From contig NW_025954986.1 of the NCBI RefSeq assembly GCF_022376445.1, positions 124,001 to 188,000 on the forward strand: DNA of 64,000 bases. Direction: 5' to 3'. This DNA is from Fomitopsis serialis (Eukaryota > Basidiomycota > Agaricomycetes > Polyporales > Fomitopsidaceae). The first letter of the stretch is position 1; each line of letters starts with the position of its first letter. The notes beneath the pieces are model-generated. The model was not told the origin of the DNA and searched no databases. It saw only the letters and a program-made list of their open reading frames with translations. Positions 11,038 through 22,513 of the stretch are shown one piece after another. A program made the translations under genes and the position numbers.

Positions 11038-11708
11038 AGTGCAGAATATGAGGGCGACTTCGTAGACTCGGTAAACCTGACTCACCCTTGGCCAAGTGTT
11101 CCTTAGATACCCTCGCAGGGCCCATGCATCATGACGACAGTGCATGATAATATGATCAGGTGATGAAGCTGAACCGAATATCGCGACGCTTTCCGGAACA
11201 TTTGCATGACACAGAAATGCACAGAAGGCGAACATGCCACATAAGTCGGAGGCGACAGCTAAGGATGACGTTCGAGAATATCAGTCATACCAACACCTTG
11301 GGATTGCTCTTGAGTGTCCGTAGCACACAAGGTGCCTTGCGAGCCTAGTGTAATTCATAGACTATTAGCGGCAACAATCGTTCACCGTTATGGATGCTGC
11401 GGCGTAGTTTGACGGTTGGAGGGACCCTTCTTTTTTTTTAATATTTGAAATGAACGCACTTCGAAGTGCGCGCAACGACCCGGTGGAAGCGATCAGTCAA
11501 GAGACACCCCAAAGTGTGCAAAGCGAACAATACCCATGCTCCACCGAGGCCGACCTTCTTCGCATCATACATTCCCCGGCGAGTCGTACAGCCTGCGAAA
11601 CCAATCAAACTTCGTTGCCGATAGTAGAAGTACAGGGAAGTGCTGTCCTTACTAATCACGAGAGTGTCCAGTCATCGTCAAGACATACATATGCATATGC
11701 GTGCTCAC
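11038..11708. other. Intergenic, nothing recognised
   Basis: This is upstream of the SurE gene and downstream of PFF1. It has a T-rich tract near 11,430 and no supported gene. Confidence 0.4.
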
Positions 11709-14700
11709 TCAAATTGAGAACCTCATCCAGGCCTCCACCAAACCGTCCGTCGTCTTAGTCGGCTGCGCCCACAGCGGCAGGAACGCCTTCACTTCTTCCA
11801 GTGCAGGAATGAGTCCACCCTGACCATGACCGTCTGATGCGCTCGCGTACTCCGCCCACTCGCACGCCGCACGCCCTCCCATCGTGTCATCCATGAAGCC
11901 ATCCTCCGAGTCGGCATTCCAGCCCACCTCAACCAGGAAGCCCCTCTCCCACTCTCGGCTCCATAGCTTGAGGTCCTTGATCCCTTCTTTCGGCATCTCG
12001 TATCCGGGGAGGAACTCCCCGGTCGCGTTGGTCCCAGGCGCACCCGCGTCGACGACATCGTGTATCTTGTAGTACGTGATAGGCTTGTCGAAATACAGCC
12101 TGCACCCGCGCGTATTCGTACCCTTGACGAACACCATCCCATTGGTCTCGTTGAGCCGTGTCGTCTTGACGTCGATCCACTGGTCGTAGTCTCCGCTGGT
12201 ATTTGTGCCGCCAGGTGAGGGAACAAGGTCGCTCTCCCATTTGCAGCTGAGAAGACCAGGCTTAAGAACCGTGTCCGTCTCGCACTGAACGTCCTTCCCC
12301 CACGAAGACGGCAATTCCGGGACGAGGCGACGGTCCACGTAGCCAGGCAACCCGGTCAAGACAGTCCAAACGCGGACGTCCGGGTTGAGAACATCAGAGG
12401 ATACACTCGCCGCGCCTACGGGCCCGGTTGCCTGACTCTTGAGAGCGAACGGAGTGCTATGGAATTGGACGGCCGAAGAGGTACGAATCTCCACCTGTTG
12501 CTGGAAGAACACCTTGAAAGGTCGCTCTTGAGAGAACGGGAACATCGTCCACGAAGTGATCAGCGTCAGTGCGAACACGACCAAGACGATCACGGTCAAC
12601 CAGTGGTGCAGTCGATGCGCGAAAGGTGCGATTGGGAGGAAAATGATCAGCGACAAGGCTGAAAGGCATCCATATACTAGCATGTGAAACAACAAGAGAT
12701 ACATCAGTCATGCTGCTGAAGCACTCAAGGATCAATAGCGAAGACTCACGATTCAGTGCACTGCTCCCATCCACTAGTGTGTTCATCAGCGCTTGCAAGA
12801 GTAGGTACTCAAGCTGGAACAGCAACGTCGCCACTACGGGGACTGCAAACACCATCTGCAAGATCCACCATCCGTACTCGCCATACTTCGGGTCGGCCGA
12901 TCCCGTCTCCAGCGATTCCCGTTGTTGGTACATGAGCGGCGTGATCTCCGTCGGATCCGTCTCCACCTCGCCGCCTTCCGGCTCATCGCCTCGACCATTC
13001 TCTCCGTGCTCCTCGTCCTCACGCACTGGTGCGTCGTACCGGACACCTGTGACAAACCGCCGACCCGAGCCGTCCGTCGCGTCATAGTCGTTCTCGATCG
13101 ATAGGTCCAGCCCCGCCTTGCGTCCCTGCTCGCCGCCTTTCCAGCCGTTAACCACCCCTTCGCCGAGGGCAGTCCCGACTGCCAGCCATGCTGTGAGGTT
13201 CCACGCGGTGATCCAGTACACGCCGCCAACGCCGTACTTGTGCACCTGGACAGTAGCTACCACAAGGAGCACCCAGGTAAGGAAGTAGTGCTCAAGCAGG
13301 AGGACGAGCTTCTGCGAGGACGGCGACGTCGGGATGGCGCTCTGTAGGATCTGGAGTGGGCCTACGACAGCGATGTACGAGAGCGACAAAAACGTCACGA
13401 GTACGACGTAAGGGTGCGCATAGACAACCTGCCCTTGGAGAATCAGCACCTGTAAATTTGTTGATGAAGAGACGTCTTACGTATGGATTGAGGTTGAGGT
13501 AGCCTGCGACGAGACCAACATGGACTAAGATGCCGACGACCAGCGCGATCCAGAAACGACCCCAGCCGAGTACGACTCTGCCGGCCTTCTTCACCTTGGT
13601 CCACTTGTTAGTAGGTATCTCTTGCGGAGCCTCCGCGACATGTCCGGCTAAGATAACGTGAGTATCTATCAGACAACATAGAGAGTCGAGACTCACAGCC
13701 AGACTTCTTCGGCACGATAACCAAGAAAGCGAGCAAGACGATCGCAACGATCGGACCGAGTATCAAGAAAACGACGTTGGTCACAAAGAGGGCCTGAGTG
13801 GAGAAGAGCACCAGCTTCGTGCGAAACACTACCCACAAGTCATTATCAGCGCATTAGCAACGCCAGCGCAACACATCAACTTACGATCAAAGTAGACCCC
13901 TTGAGAGCCGTCATCGTCGGTAGTGTCATCGTCATTGAGTAGCGCAAGCCCTGCGCCGCGCGCCGTCTCCAGCATCGCCCAGAGCGCCTTCTTGCCCTCG
14001 CCGTATCCCATGCCAGGGATCGAATCGCGAGGGGTGTGGTAGAACGCGCGGTTCTTGTAGAATGCCACGTCGAGACCGTACATCGGGTCCCGGACCCCTG
14101 CAGACCATTTTATCAGTCAGAACGTTGTGTATCCAGCCAGGGCGGTCATACCCTTCAAACCCGCCGCATAGATCTGATAGTCGGTGGCACTGCGGACGAC
14201 GCCCCGCTTGAACGCGTCTCCGGTGATGACATCGGCTTGCAAGTGCGAGATAGCTTTCGACGCGTACGCACGGGTCACGGTTTGCGAGGTGGAGCGGAAG
14301 AGAATGGGCCGCCTGTAGGGGACGAGAATTAGCACCACTTTAACCTCGCGAAACCATATAATGCTTACCCTCCCGCTGCCGCACCTTCGAGGTTAAGGAA
14401 CGTCGCCGTGAGGTTGGACCACGGGTGCTTCCAGTATGTATATGCGCCATTCAGGCCGTCCTCCTCGCCGTTATTCCAGAAGAACACCGCTGTGCGGCGC
14501 GGCCTGTGCTCCGGCACAGCAAGGTAGCGGACGAGCTCGACCAGAGTGACGACGCCCATACCGTCGTCTGTTGCACCAGGCGCTGTCGACACGGAGTCGT
14601 AGTGCGCGGAGAAAAGTACGCCGTCGTGCTGGCCCTCCGGATCGGAGAGCGGCGTGTCAGTGCCGTCGATCTTGACGAGGATGTTCGTGCCTTCGAAGTA

Positions 14701-15812
14701 GACACCGGTGCGGGTCTGACCCTTGAGTATGCCGCCGGAGACGAAAGACGCGTTGGAGGTGAGGTCATCGGAGAGGTGGACGTGGTCGTACTGCGCCGCG
14801 ACGAGTTCAAGCTGGGAGAGGAGGTAGGCGCGGACGTCGTCGTTTGCATGGGAGAGGTATGGATGTGGGCGGACGGTTATCTGTGACGGAATGATGATTG
14901 CTGGTCAGATGAACTCTGGCACATCACTACGTACTACTACGTAGTACCCACGACGGAAGGTGTACTATCATCATACCTATCCCAGGAAGGGAACCACCTT
15001 CCCCAGATTACGATAAAAGATAGTGTATGCCTCAAAGTAAACCAGTGGGGAGACCTATGGTAGCCCTGTGACAGGACTTTCTGACGCAGCGCAGCGCCGT
15101 GCATCTGACGCGTCGCTTTGTGGGGAAATCAAAATATGGCATGCATCCTCGATAGCTTGAAGCAAATAAGCGAACACACCAAGGAACATGCAGTCTGAGC
15201 AGCGCACGCCCTCAAACAGACCCACGAGATTCTACTGCTGTGTATTTCACGCAGAACTCGCCGGTAAGTCACATACTTCAATTAAGCCTTCGTTGGCTTC
15301 ACTAGATTAGCAGGAGCAGATGTGCAGACTCTGCGACCATCAACGCCCCGTGTGTAAGCTGTAGCAATGCCGTGCACTGGGCCCGGGGTCAGCATCGGTG
15401 CAACCGACGAAACCCGTGGATACCGCGAAGCTGCAGCCCGAATCGGTTCCTCTCAAAGTTGAGACCCGAAGGACTCGCTGCTAGCTTCCACCTGCGGATC
15501 GGTATCGCAAGGTCATACGAGCTGCAAGTCTCCGAACTCGAGATGAACTGAACCAGCATGACCTCGCCGTACAGTAGTAGAATTGAGAGCGCAAATCCAG
15601 AGCCAGCGTAGACAGCGTAGACGGCTCACCTGGTGTAAGTCTGCATACGCCCGGTCCACGTTCAGACCCTTGGTGTTCCTGGGTACATCGGTGAGCTCGT
15701 CAGTGTAAAGAACACTTGCCAAGATGACAACGTAGATGAGCACGGCGAGCACAGTGACTGGGGCGGAAGTGAAATGGAACGGCGCCCTCAGCCAAGAAAA
15801 TGGTCGGCTCAT
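11709..15812 (-). CDS. PFF1: Vacuolar membrane protease, M28 family
   Basis: Eight exons assemble in phase into 1,011 residues: 15812-15630, 14880-14369, 14312-14152, 14097-13885, 13828-13697, 13647-13481, 13449-12750 and 12676-11709. Exon 1 gives the N-terminal transmembrane helix (VTVLAVLIYVVILASVLYTD). The M28 metallopeptidase domain shows FSAHYDSVSTAPGATDDG (zinc His and Asp), NNGEEDGLNG (catalytic and metal Glu pair) and YHTPRDSIPG (last zinc His). The C-terminal half has about eight further transmembrane segments and a lumenal domain, as in fungal PFF1/YBR074W. It is expected in the vacuolar membrane with the peptidase domain in the lumen. Intron 1 is 749 nt while the others are about 50-80. 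Confidence 0.93.
14881..15629 (-). other. Unusually long intron 1 of PFF1 (749 nt)
   Basis: The donor is CCAG|GTGAGC at 15,630/15,629 and the acceptor CACAG|ATAACC at 14,881/14,880. Splicing joins AYADLHQ to ITVRPHPYLSHA, the continuation expected in this family. Inside I see no transposon ends or convincing open frame; a CTACTACGTAGTA-like palindromic stretch lies near 14,930-14,945. Confidence 0.75.
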
Positions 15813-16373
15813 TGGAGATGGTGGTGTGAAGGCAAGAAATGTACCATGCCCTTGGGCGTAGGCAGCCTGCAGTCCGCTGCAAGTTTGGAGGGCGTCGACG
15901 TCAGCCTGAGGTTCGCAGACGCGACGTCATTGACACGGTCATGTGCCTTTGATTCCTAAACACCGCACCCAAGCAAGTCGACACGTCTTGCGGCGAGTAA
16001 GTAGTACTTGCACTGGGTAGCACGCGTACTATGTAGTGCCGATGCATACTCAGCATTCCTGATGCAGTCGCAGCAATACATAGGTACGACATGAGCAAGA
16101 CAACTTAAGTCCGAAGATTGATCCCACAGTAACTTGTATCAATGAATTAATGGATTCCGTGGACTTGGGCTCCTGGTAAGCAGTCTCCGGCACGGTATAA
16201 GACTGTACTGTATGGGTGAGATAATGCAGAACGCAGACTCAGACTGGCGCGATATAAACGTAAAGCAGTAAGTAAGGACATCATCGCATTCATAAGTCAT
16301 CAGGATGCATAACTTGGTATACAGGCATTGGATCACAGGGTTAGGGTTAGGACAGCGCAGCAACATAAAAAAA
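15813..16373. other. Intergenic, including the conserved 3' flank of U1 copy 1
   Basis: No gene is seen. Positions 16,340-16,350 carry TTAGGGTTAGG (CCTAACCCTAA on the U1 strand), shared with the other U1 copy. Confidence 0.5.
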
Positions 16374-16544
16374 GGCCTGCCCAGCCCGAGGGCCGAAGCA
16401 GACAGGGAAATATTGAGACGATGCATGAGCCGAAGCCCATACAAACCGCAGGCATCCCCTGAGGACATGGTCGCCGTGCTATGAGAGACCCCTACGGCCA
16501 ACACTCCCGATACGTGAAGGGGACTGTTCCATCAAGGTAAGTAT
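16374..16544 (-). ncRNA. U1: U1 spliceosomal RNA, copy 1
   Basis: The minus strand begins ATACTTACCT, the invariant 5' end of U1 that pairs with 5' splice sites. Next comes a stem-loop 1 (AACAGUCCC pairs with GGGAGUGUU around one internal mismatch) whose loop contains UUCACG, close to the U1-70K binding loop. Then a hairpin capped by UUCG (AUGGGC-UUCG-GCUCAU, six perfect pairs) and AAUAUUUCC as the candidate Sm site. A GC-rich terminal hairpin and a run of seven T follow. About 171 nt, similar to human U1. A TATA box lies 31 nt upstream. A second copy, about 97 percent identical, lies at 22,910-23,081 on the other strand. Two copies with compensatory changes make the call strong. Confidence 0.9.
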
Positions 16545-16569
16545 GAGGTGTTTCATGCTACAGCGCGCC

Positions 16570-16680
16570 TTTATACCACGACGGTTCTGCGCACGGACCA
16601 TTCACAATTTTAGCGGGGGCATTGATTGGTTCATAACTTTTGCGAAGCGCATTGATGGACGCGTCTCACGTGACTGACGC
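16570..16680 (-). promoter_or_regulatory. U1 copy 1 promoter: distal CACGTG element, proximal block, TATA
   Basis: Three blocks are shared with U1 copy 2. TATAAA is at 16,575-16,570. A block directly upstream of it contains GGTCCGTGCGCAGA. A distal 22-nt block at 16,680-16,659 is centred on TCACGTGA inside GCGTC...GACGC. Distal block to TATA spacing is about 27 nt longer than in copy 2. A CCAAT motif (CCAATCAATG) lies between them in this copy only. Confidence 0.75.
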
Positions 16681-17161
16681 GCTGCCGCTGCTAGTGCACC
16701 GCGTCGCGCGACGCGCGCCGTTGCTTCGTACTTCATTGTCACGGTGTTCCTCCCTTCAGTCACTTATGCGCATCCAGTTGTTCTTTCAGTCACCTGTAGC
16801 AGAGATGCAGGTAACCTTTCTTGACAAATTCATACCTTCTACCCGCATAGTGAAGCAACACACTTTTGTGAGAACGACCCCGGTGGTGAACATCTGTATC
16901 ATATAGCTGCAATGGCTCAGTGAGGCGTCGACACTCCGAGTAATTTTTTATCAGGCTTTCGGAAGTTCTATCCCGCGGTGCGCAGTACAACAAGCATTGA
17001 TACAGCATGACACCCGCGACCATCAGAGTACACTGAAGAGGCAGCAACAGTCCAAACAACTGTCTCGAGTCAGTCCAACAAGGCTCCTCGCTGTCCATGA
17101 TGGTTCAAAAAAATGGACACAAACACCAAATGGCCGAGCCCCGAATCCCAAGACAGCTCGC

Positions 17162-17769
17162 TCACGCGATTTCCCACTCCACGTCATTGACGATGCCCAC
17201 ATCCGTGGAGGCGAACTCTTCGAATGCGGCGGGCGAGAAGCCGACGTACGTGTCCGAACAGCCCGGGCAGTAGTCGACGATCGGCACCGTCACACTGGTG
17301 CCGTTGTCTGCGAAGGATGGGTGAGCTTGGATCAGAGTCAAGGATGAAGAAGATTACGCACAGGTTACGGTCAGTTCTGGTCGCAGATGGGTTACTGGCA
17401 AAGGGTCAGGATAGGGTGGATGAAGTCTGAATTGACGTACTCGTTTGGGTTCGACGTCGCGCCTCTAAGCATTGGCAGTGAGCACTGATATATGATATTC
17501 AAGTCGTGATCTGAATGACGTACGGGTAGCCATCGAAGACGCCGACTGCGACAGAGGCGACGAACTGGTCACTTGTGTTCGTGTAACCGCATGCACCGAG
17601 GCCCGGGGTGAACCAGAACACTACCGGTGTAGGATGTAGTGAGTGACTGTGCGTGGACAGAATGCAGTATGCAACTCACGCGTGCCATTGGTGCTGTTCA
17701 GCACCTGCGCGCCGGCGAACCCGAGCCGGAGGCGAAGGCGACGACAGAAGCCTTCGTGAGCAGCTGCAT
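17162..17769 (-). CDS. Secreted expansin-like / DPBB (barwin-like) protein, frame disrupted
   Basis: The start at 17769 encodes MQLLTKASVVAFA, the beginning of a signal peptide. The frame slips one base near 17,723 and continues LGFAGAQVLNSTNG. Exon 2 encodes FWFTPGLGACGYTNTSDQFV and the last exon VTVPIVDYCPGCSDTYVGF and FSPAAFEEFASTDVG. These are the double-psi beta-barrel signatures (GACG, then DxCPGC, then DLSPAAF-like) of fungal expansin-like wall proteins. The small exon at about 17,365-17,400 needs two more one-base corrections (in CCC and in AACTG) to give the expected NPIC segment. TATAAAA lies 95 nt upstream of this ATG, whereas the longer upstream frame starts before the TATA box, which favours this start. 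Likely a loosenin-type wall protein. It is either a pseudogene or affected by sequence errors. Confidence 0.65.
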
Positions 17770-17857
17770 GACGGAGATGGATGCGCTGTATACTCGGACC
17801 ACGAACCGGCTTGAGGGAACGGCTAAGTACCTGGTCTGCCGGTCTCCGTCGCTCTGC

Positions 17858-17864
17858 TTTTATA
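17858..17864 (-). promoter_or_regulatory. TATA box of the expansin-like gene
   Basis: TATAAAA on the minus strand, 95 nt before the chosen ATG. It helps fix that start. Confidence 0.5.
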
Positions 17865-17974
17865 CAAATCCTTTTGCGTCCGTCTGTATGCATTCAAATC
17901 TGCTGGCTCATGCAAATCACGACCGTTGTCAGATGGCTGGTCGGGGAGCGCGAGTGGGACCGTCCTAGGTAAAC

Positions 17975-18950
17975 TGCAGTCAGTACATGTCACCGTCTGC
18001 GGCTTCTTCGCTCGCATGGACTGATTCGATGTCTTGTCTGGGCTCGATGCACGGTGTAACGTCGCCGCAATCGAGAACGGGCTGACGTTGCGTCGTCCAA
18101 TCAACGCGCCAGAGAAGCATCGAGGACTACAGCATGCAGAAGAACATGCCGCCGCTACACGAGAAGCGTACGGACGTATGTGCGTGGAGAACCATCCCAC
18201 ATGTAACCGTACCATATGACCTGCAGCATGTCGACTTACAGACAGCGTGATCAGAATAGAAGCCCGCGGAGTGACACAGCGAGATTCGGCCAGGCTCGAC
18301 GGGGGACGGGAACGGAGATGGAGGAGCGGGAGGCAGGCTCAGCTTGGACCAGGAGGCATTGCACGAGGGCGCGAAAGCGCGAGCGGAGGCACCTGTAGAA
18401 AGTACTTGGGTCATATTCCATTCGAGGAGATTCGAGGGACGAAGATACCATCCAACCCACGGCGGAGTGACGTACGCCGCAAAAGCAGGCGAACGTGTAG
18501 CAGGAAGATCCAGAACACTGCGAAAACGAGAGACATCGCGACAGGTGCGGGAATGGCGTCGTCCAGGTGCATGCATGGAAAACAGCATCTTCACCAGTCG
18601 GCGTCATCAACAGACGGCATCGCTGGGCTAGCTGGGACATCGTCGACGAGCACGGAGACGGGCGGTATCATTGAACACCTTTCCAGACGGAGTGCCGGGG
18701 CACGTATTTGGGTAGGCTATGAGATAGAATGGGTGGGTCAAAAACAGCAAGACCGAGCGAAGGACACCAAGCAGGAGTAAGTATAGTAGGTATGCGATGA
18801 GATGGGATGCAGGTATCCAGAGCGAAGTGATGTGCAGAGAGGTTGGGGAATATTATTAGTTGGATTCAGGTTTGGGTGAGCGGTGGGGCCGTAGGCGAGG
18901 TCGTGTCGTATCGGGGTAGAGGCGCAGTCGTTGTCGGGATCATGGATGGG
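17975..18950. other. No assignable gene; one hydrophobic open stretch
   Basis: On the minus strand near 18,555-18,450 a frame reads AMSLVFAVFWIFLLHVRLLL, a possible transmembrane segment. It cannot be extended into a convincing gene. Long plus-strand frames here look like GC shadows. Confidence 0.35.
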
Positions 18951-19079
18951 GCGAGGGCGCAATGGCGGGTTGTACTAGGTGGTCGAGCAGTCGGCGGGGT
19001 AAGGCCTGGCATAGTGTAAGGGGTCGATTGAGGGAAGGGCAAAAGGGATGGAGACAGTATAGGGGACAGGCACATGCAC

Positions 19080-19913
19080 CTAGCACACCACACACCCACA
19101 GCACCCGCCTTCCGCCTCGTCGCTCATCCCCAACCCTACGCCGCGGCGCTTCTTGCGCGCGTCCTCCGTGGGCGGCGGCGCGGCGCGCACGGAGAGGTGC
19201 ACCACCGTCGCCTGGCCCTCGGACGGGGGGACAGCGGGATCGGGCTCCGTGACGGGGAAGGACCACTTCGCGAGCGTGTCCTCGTCCTGAAGGATCTTGC
19301 CGAGGTACAGGATCCGGAGGTACGACGGCGCAGGCGGCCGCTCGTCCTGCCATTCGTTCGGCCAGGCATTCCAGACGAGCTCCTTGACGCGACCGACAGT
19401 CGTGTCGGGGTCGAACGACATCGTGCGTCGCTTGCCGGTGATGGTGAGGAACGCTAGTGCCACCTGGGGCATCTGTGGGACGGCCTGCTCCCTGTGCGCG
19501 TAGTCCCCGATCGCCTTCTCCGGGTCTTCCATCTCCGCGTGCCCATCTCCCTCTCCCTCCCCGTCTCCACCCACTTCATGTACATCAGAGTCGACCTCGG
19601 GGCTGAGCTCGGCGAGCTCGGGCGCGGGAGTGCTAGGCATGGTCTGGTCGACGCGGGTGTAGGACGTGCGTGCGGAAGCGGACATGGGTGCAAAGGCGCC
19701 GGGACCGGTGCCCAGGGCGTGCGCGGTGGAATACCGGCCTGAGAGGCGGACAGTGGCAGCTCCGTGTAGCGAGGGTGCGGCGGAGTACGGCGCTGTGCGG
19801 GTGCTGAAGTGGTACGGGAACTGAGGCTGGGAAAAGGAGCGGGGGAGTGGATGCGCGGTGTCGCCTTCCGGTGGTGGTGCGGGCGAAGGTTCGGAGAGGC
19901 CTGGGGAAGACAT
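19080..19913 (-). CDS. Membrane-anchored ubiquitin-like protein (UBL3/MUB type)
   Basis: A single-exon frame of 277 residues starts at ATG 19913. The first about 150 residues are Pro/Ser-rich and disordered, with an acidic stretch (DGEGEGDGHAEMEDPEKAIG). Residues about 165-250 form a ubiquitin-like fold (VALAFLTITGKRRTMSFDPD, VGRVKELVWNAWPNEW, YLRILYLGKILQDEDTLAKW). The chain ends GGCCGCVVC, a Cys-rich tail with a CaaX-like box (C-V-V-C). Prenylation is the expected anchor in UBL3/MUB proteins, which act at membranes and in vesicle sorting rather than as conjugated tags; there is no C-terminal diglycine. Fold and tail are seen in the sequence; prenylation is inferred. Confidence 0.8.
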   Translation of the reverse strand: MSSPGLSEPSPAPPPEGDTAHPLPRSFSQPQFPYHFSTRTAPYSAAPSLHGAATVRLSGRYSTAHALGTGPGAFAPMSASARTSYTRVDQTMPSTPAPELAELSPEVDSDVHEVGGDGEGEGDGHAEMEDPEKAIGDYAHREQAVPQMPQVALAFLTITGKRRTMSFDPDTTVGRVKELVWNAWPNEWQDERPPAPSYLRILYLGKILQDEDTLAKWSFPVTEPDPAVPPSEGQATVVHLSVRAAPPPTEDARKKRRGVGLGMSDEAEGGCCGCVVC

Positions 19914-20503
19914 GACGGGCGGAGACAAGGGGTCGGTGCGGCTGGTGATCTTCACACTGTCGGGCGTGAGAGGGCGAGAAGAGTGGAGGCCTTTCGGGAG
20001 GCGTCACGGGGCACACCTCGGAGCATAGCAAGTTTTCACTCACCTTGATCACATATAAGCTAGGAAATCTTCCTGCAGCCTGCAGTAATAGGGTATCAGC
20101 ACTACAAATCACTGTGGTCTGTCCACCATACGATGGTCAATTATCAAAGGAGATGGCAGACATGACCATCGAATTTGATATTCAGCAGCAGCCGCCGAGC
20201 AGTTCATTTAAGTAGTAACTTGAAAGAAGAGCACCTTGAAGCAATGTTGAGGAACTTGAGATGGTGGGTATGATACGTTGGAAGCGACGCCGACGAGTCA
20301 GTATAGACTGAGAGGAGCGTGAACGAGGGAAAGACTTTGCGGGAAAGTAGCAAAACGCGTGTGGGCGTCTATTTTACGCGTCTCGGAGGACGAGTCTGCA
20401 CACTGGACCCACTCCTTCAGCTTCCTTCTCCTCCTTCTCCTCGCTCGTATCTCAGACATTCACATATCTACATTGCCTTTGAAGGTTAGACGAGAAGCTC
20501 AAG

Positions 20504-22513
20504 ATGTCGTTAAAGGTGCCAAAAGCAAATAATATGCAGCTCTTCAAAGACGGCTACAAGGTCAGCTCAGGTGAGGGCCCCCGCTGCACTGATCGATCCT
20601 ACGCATTTGCTAACTTATACAAGGCATCGAGGATGCCGTTCTTCGGAACATCCAAGCCGTCGCAGAGCTGTCTGACCTTGTCCGAACGAGCTTCGGGCCA
20701 AATGGTGCGTTCATTGAGCGTGCTTGCAAATGACTTCGCACAAACTGTACAACGCACTTTAGGGCGCAACAAGCTTGTGGTGAACCATCTCGGTCGACTT
20801 TTCGTGACATCCGATGCCGCAACCATCATCCGCGAGATCGAGGTTGTACATCCGGCGGCGAAGCTACTGGTCATGGCCTCGCAGGCGCAAGAGTCTGAGA
20901 TGGGCGACTCAACGAACATGGTGTTGATCCTTGCGGGCGAGCTGTTGAAGAAAGCCGAACACCTGCTCATCATGGGTCTGCACCCGAGCGAGATCGTGAA
21001 GGGTTACGAGCTTGCGTGCATAAAGGCATTGGCAGAACTCGAGAGTACGTGCGGACACTGTTTCCTTGCTCCTTTAACCTGATCTCCGGTTGCACAGACC
21101 TCCCAACGCGCTCACTGGAAACGCCACCGTCACAGTCGGGCCTAGCCGCAGCACTCAAGCCGGCGATCGCGTCAAAACAATACGGGTACGAGGACACGCT
21201 CGCAGCGCTAGTCGCTGAGGCGGCCCTGGCAGTCATGCCCCCGAACCCAAAGAACTTCAACGTCGACAATGTTCGGGTCGTCAAGATCATGGGCGGCAGC
21301 CTTGCCGGCAGCCAGGTTGTGCGTGGTATGGTGTTTGGACGGCAACCGGAGGGTGCGTTTTACTCGTCACTTCACTCGGAGCGGTCACTCATAGTCATCC
21401 AGGCATGGTTACAAAAGTGAAGAAGTCAAAGGTTGCGGTCTTCACGTGTGGGTTGGATATTGCACAGACAGAGACGAAAGGCACTGTGCTGCTTAAAAAT
21501 GCGGAGGAGATGCTCAACTTCACTTCGGGAGAGGAGAAGCACCTCGAAAGGGTCCGTTTCACGCACCGCGAGTGTGTAGGCAAACCACTCACACAACGAT
21601 TTACAGATCTTCCAAGAAATCGCCGACTCTGGCGTGAAGGTCATCGTTGCCGGCTCGACCATCGGCGAGCTCGCCCTCCACTACCTCAACCGCCTGGACA
21701 TTGCCGTCCTCAGGGTCCTCTCCAAGTTTGACCTCCGCCGGCTCTGCCGCGTCGTCAACGCGACGCCGCTCGCGCGGATGGGCGCGCCCACCGCCGAGGA
21801 GGCCGGCTACGTCGACGTGTTTGAGTGCATCGAAATTGGCGGCGACCGCGTCACCGTGCTCCGCCAGCTCACACCGGACGACCCGGACTTCGACCCCACC
21901 ACCCCCGGCGAGAAGACTCGCACGGCGACGATCGTGCTCCGGGGCGCGACCGCGAACCGGCTGGACGACCTCGAGCGCGCGGTGGACGACGGCGTGAACG
22001 TCATCAAGGCGCTCCTCAAGGATGCGAGGCTCGTCCCTGGGGCGGGTGCGACGGAGCTCGAGCTCGCGCGGCGCGTGGAGACGTATGGTGCGGGCTTGAA
22101 GGGCCTCTCGCAGCACGGGGTTCGCAGATGGGCAAGTGCACTCGAAGTCGTGCCGCGGACCCTTGCGGAGAATGCCTTCGGCGGCGCGGAGGGCAACGAA
22201 ATCGTCAGCCGCCTCTGGGCCAAGCACGAGGGTGCTAATGGGGAGTCCTGGGGAGTCGATGTCGAGGTCCGCGTCCCCTTATTTCATACCTTACCCTTCT
22301 TGCTGAACTCGCTCGGTACAGATGGAGACCGACGGCACGCTGAACTCAAGCGAGCACGGGATCTACGACTCGTTGGCTGCGAAGACCTGGGCGATTAAGC
22401 TCGCGACGGAAGCAGCGGTCTCGGTGCTCAGCGTCGACAGCATCATCATGAGCAAGCCTGCCGGAGGGCCGAAGATACCGCAGCAGGCGGGCAATTGGGA
22501 CGAAGATGACTGA
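20504..22513 (+). CDS. CCT8: Chaperonin CCT (TRiC) subunit theta
   Basis: Starts at ATG 20504 (MSLKVPKANNMQLFKDGYKV) and ends NWDEDD at 22513, with six introns. The second exon (GIEDAVLRNIQAVAELSDLV) opens the equatorial domain. GDSTNMVLILAGELL takes the place of the usual GDGTT nucleotide motif, a degeneracy known in theta subunits. VIVAGSTIGELALHYLNRLD and LCRVVNATPLARMG are apical-domain segments. LVPGAGATELELARRVETYG and VVPRTLAENAF are conserved return-equatorial motifs. It is one of eight paralogous subunits of the cytosolic ring that folds actin and tubulin. Frames are intact throughout. The long opposite-strand frame at 21,601-22,227 is a shadow. Confidence 0.95.

Noticed and set aside
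16340..16350. Telomere or chromosome end
   Set aside because: Only two and a half repeats, internal to the sequence and present at both U1 genes.
17621..17893. Upstream start (Met at 17893) for the expansin-like gene
   Set aside because: It lies upstream of the TATA box and gives no signal peptide. The ATG at 17769 fits better despite the frame slip.
21601..22227. 208-codon minus-strand frame
   Set aside because: It lies antisense to a well-conserved CCT8 exon; high GC at third positions creates it.
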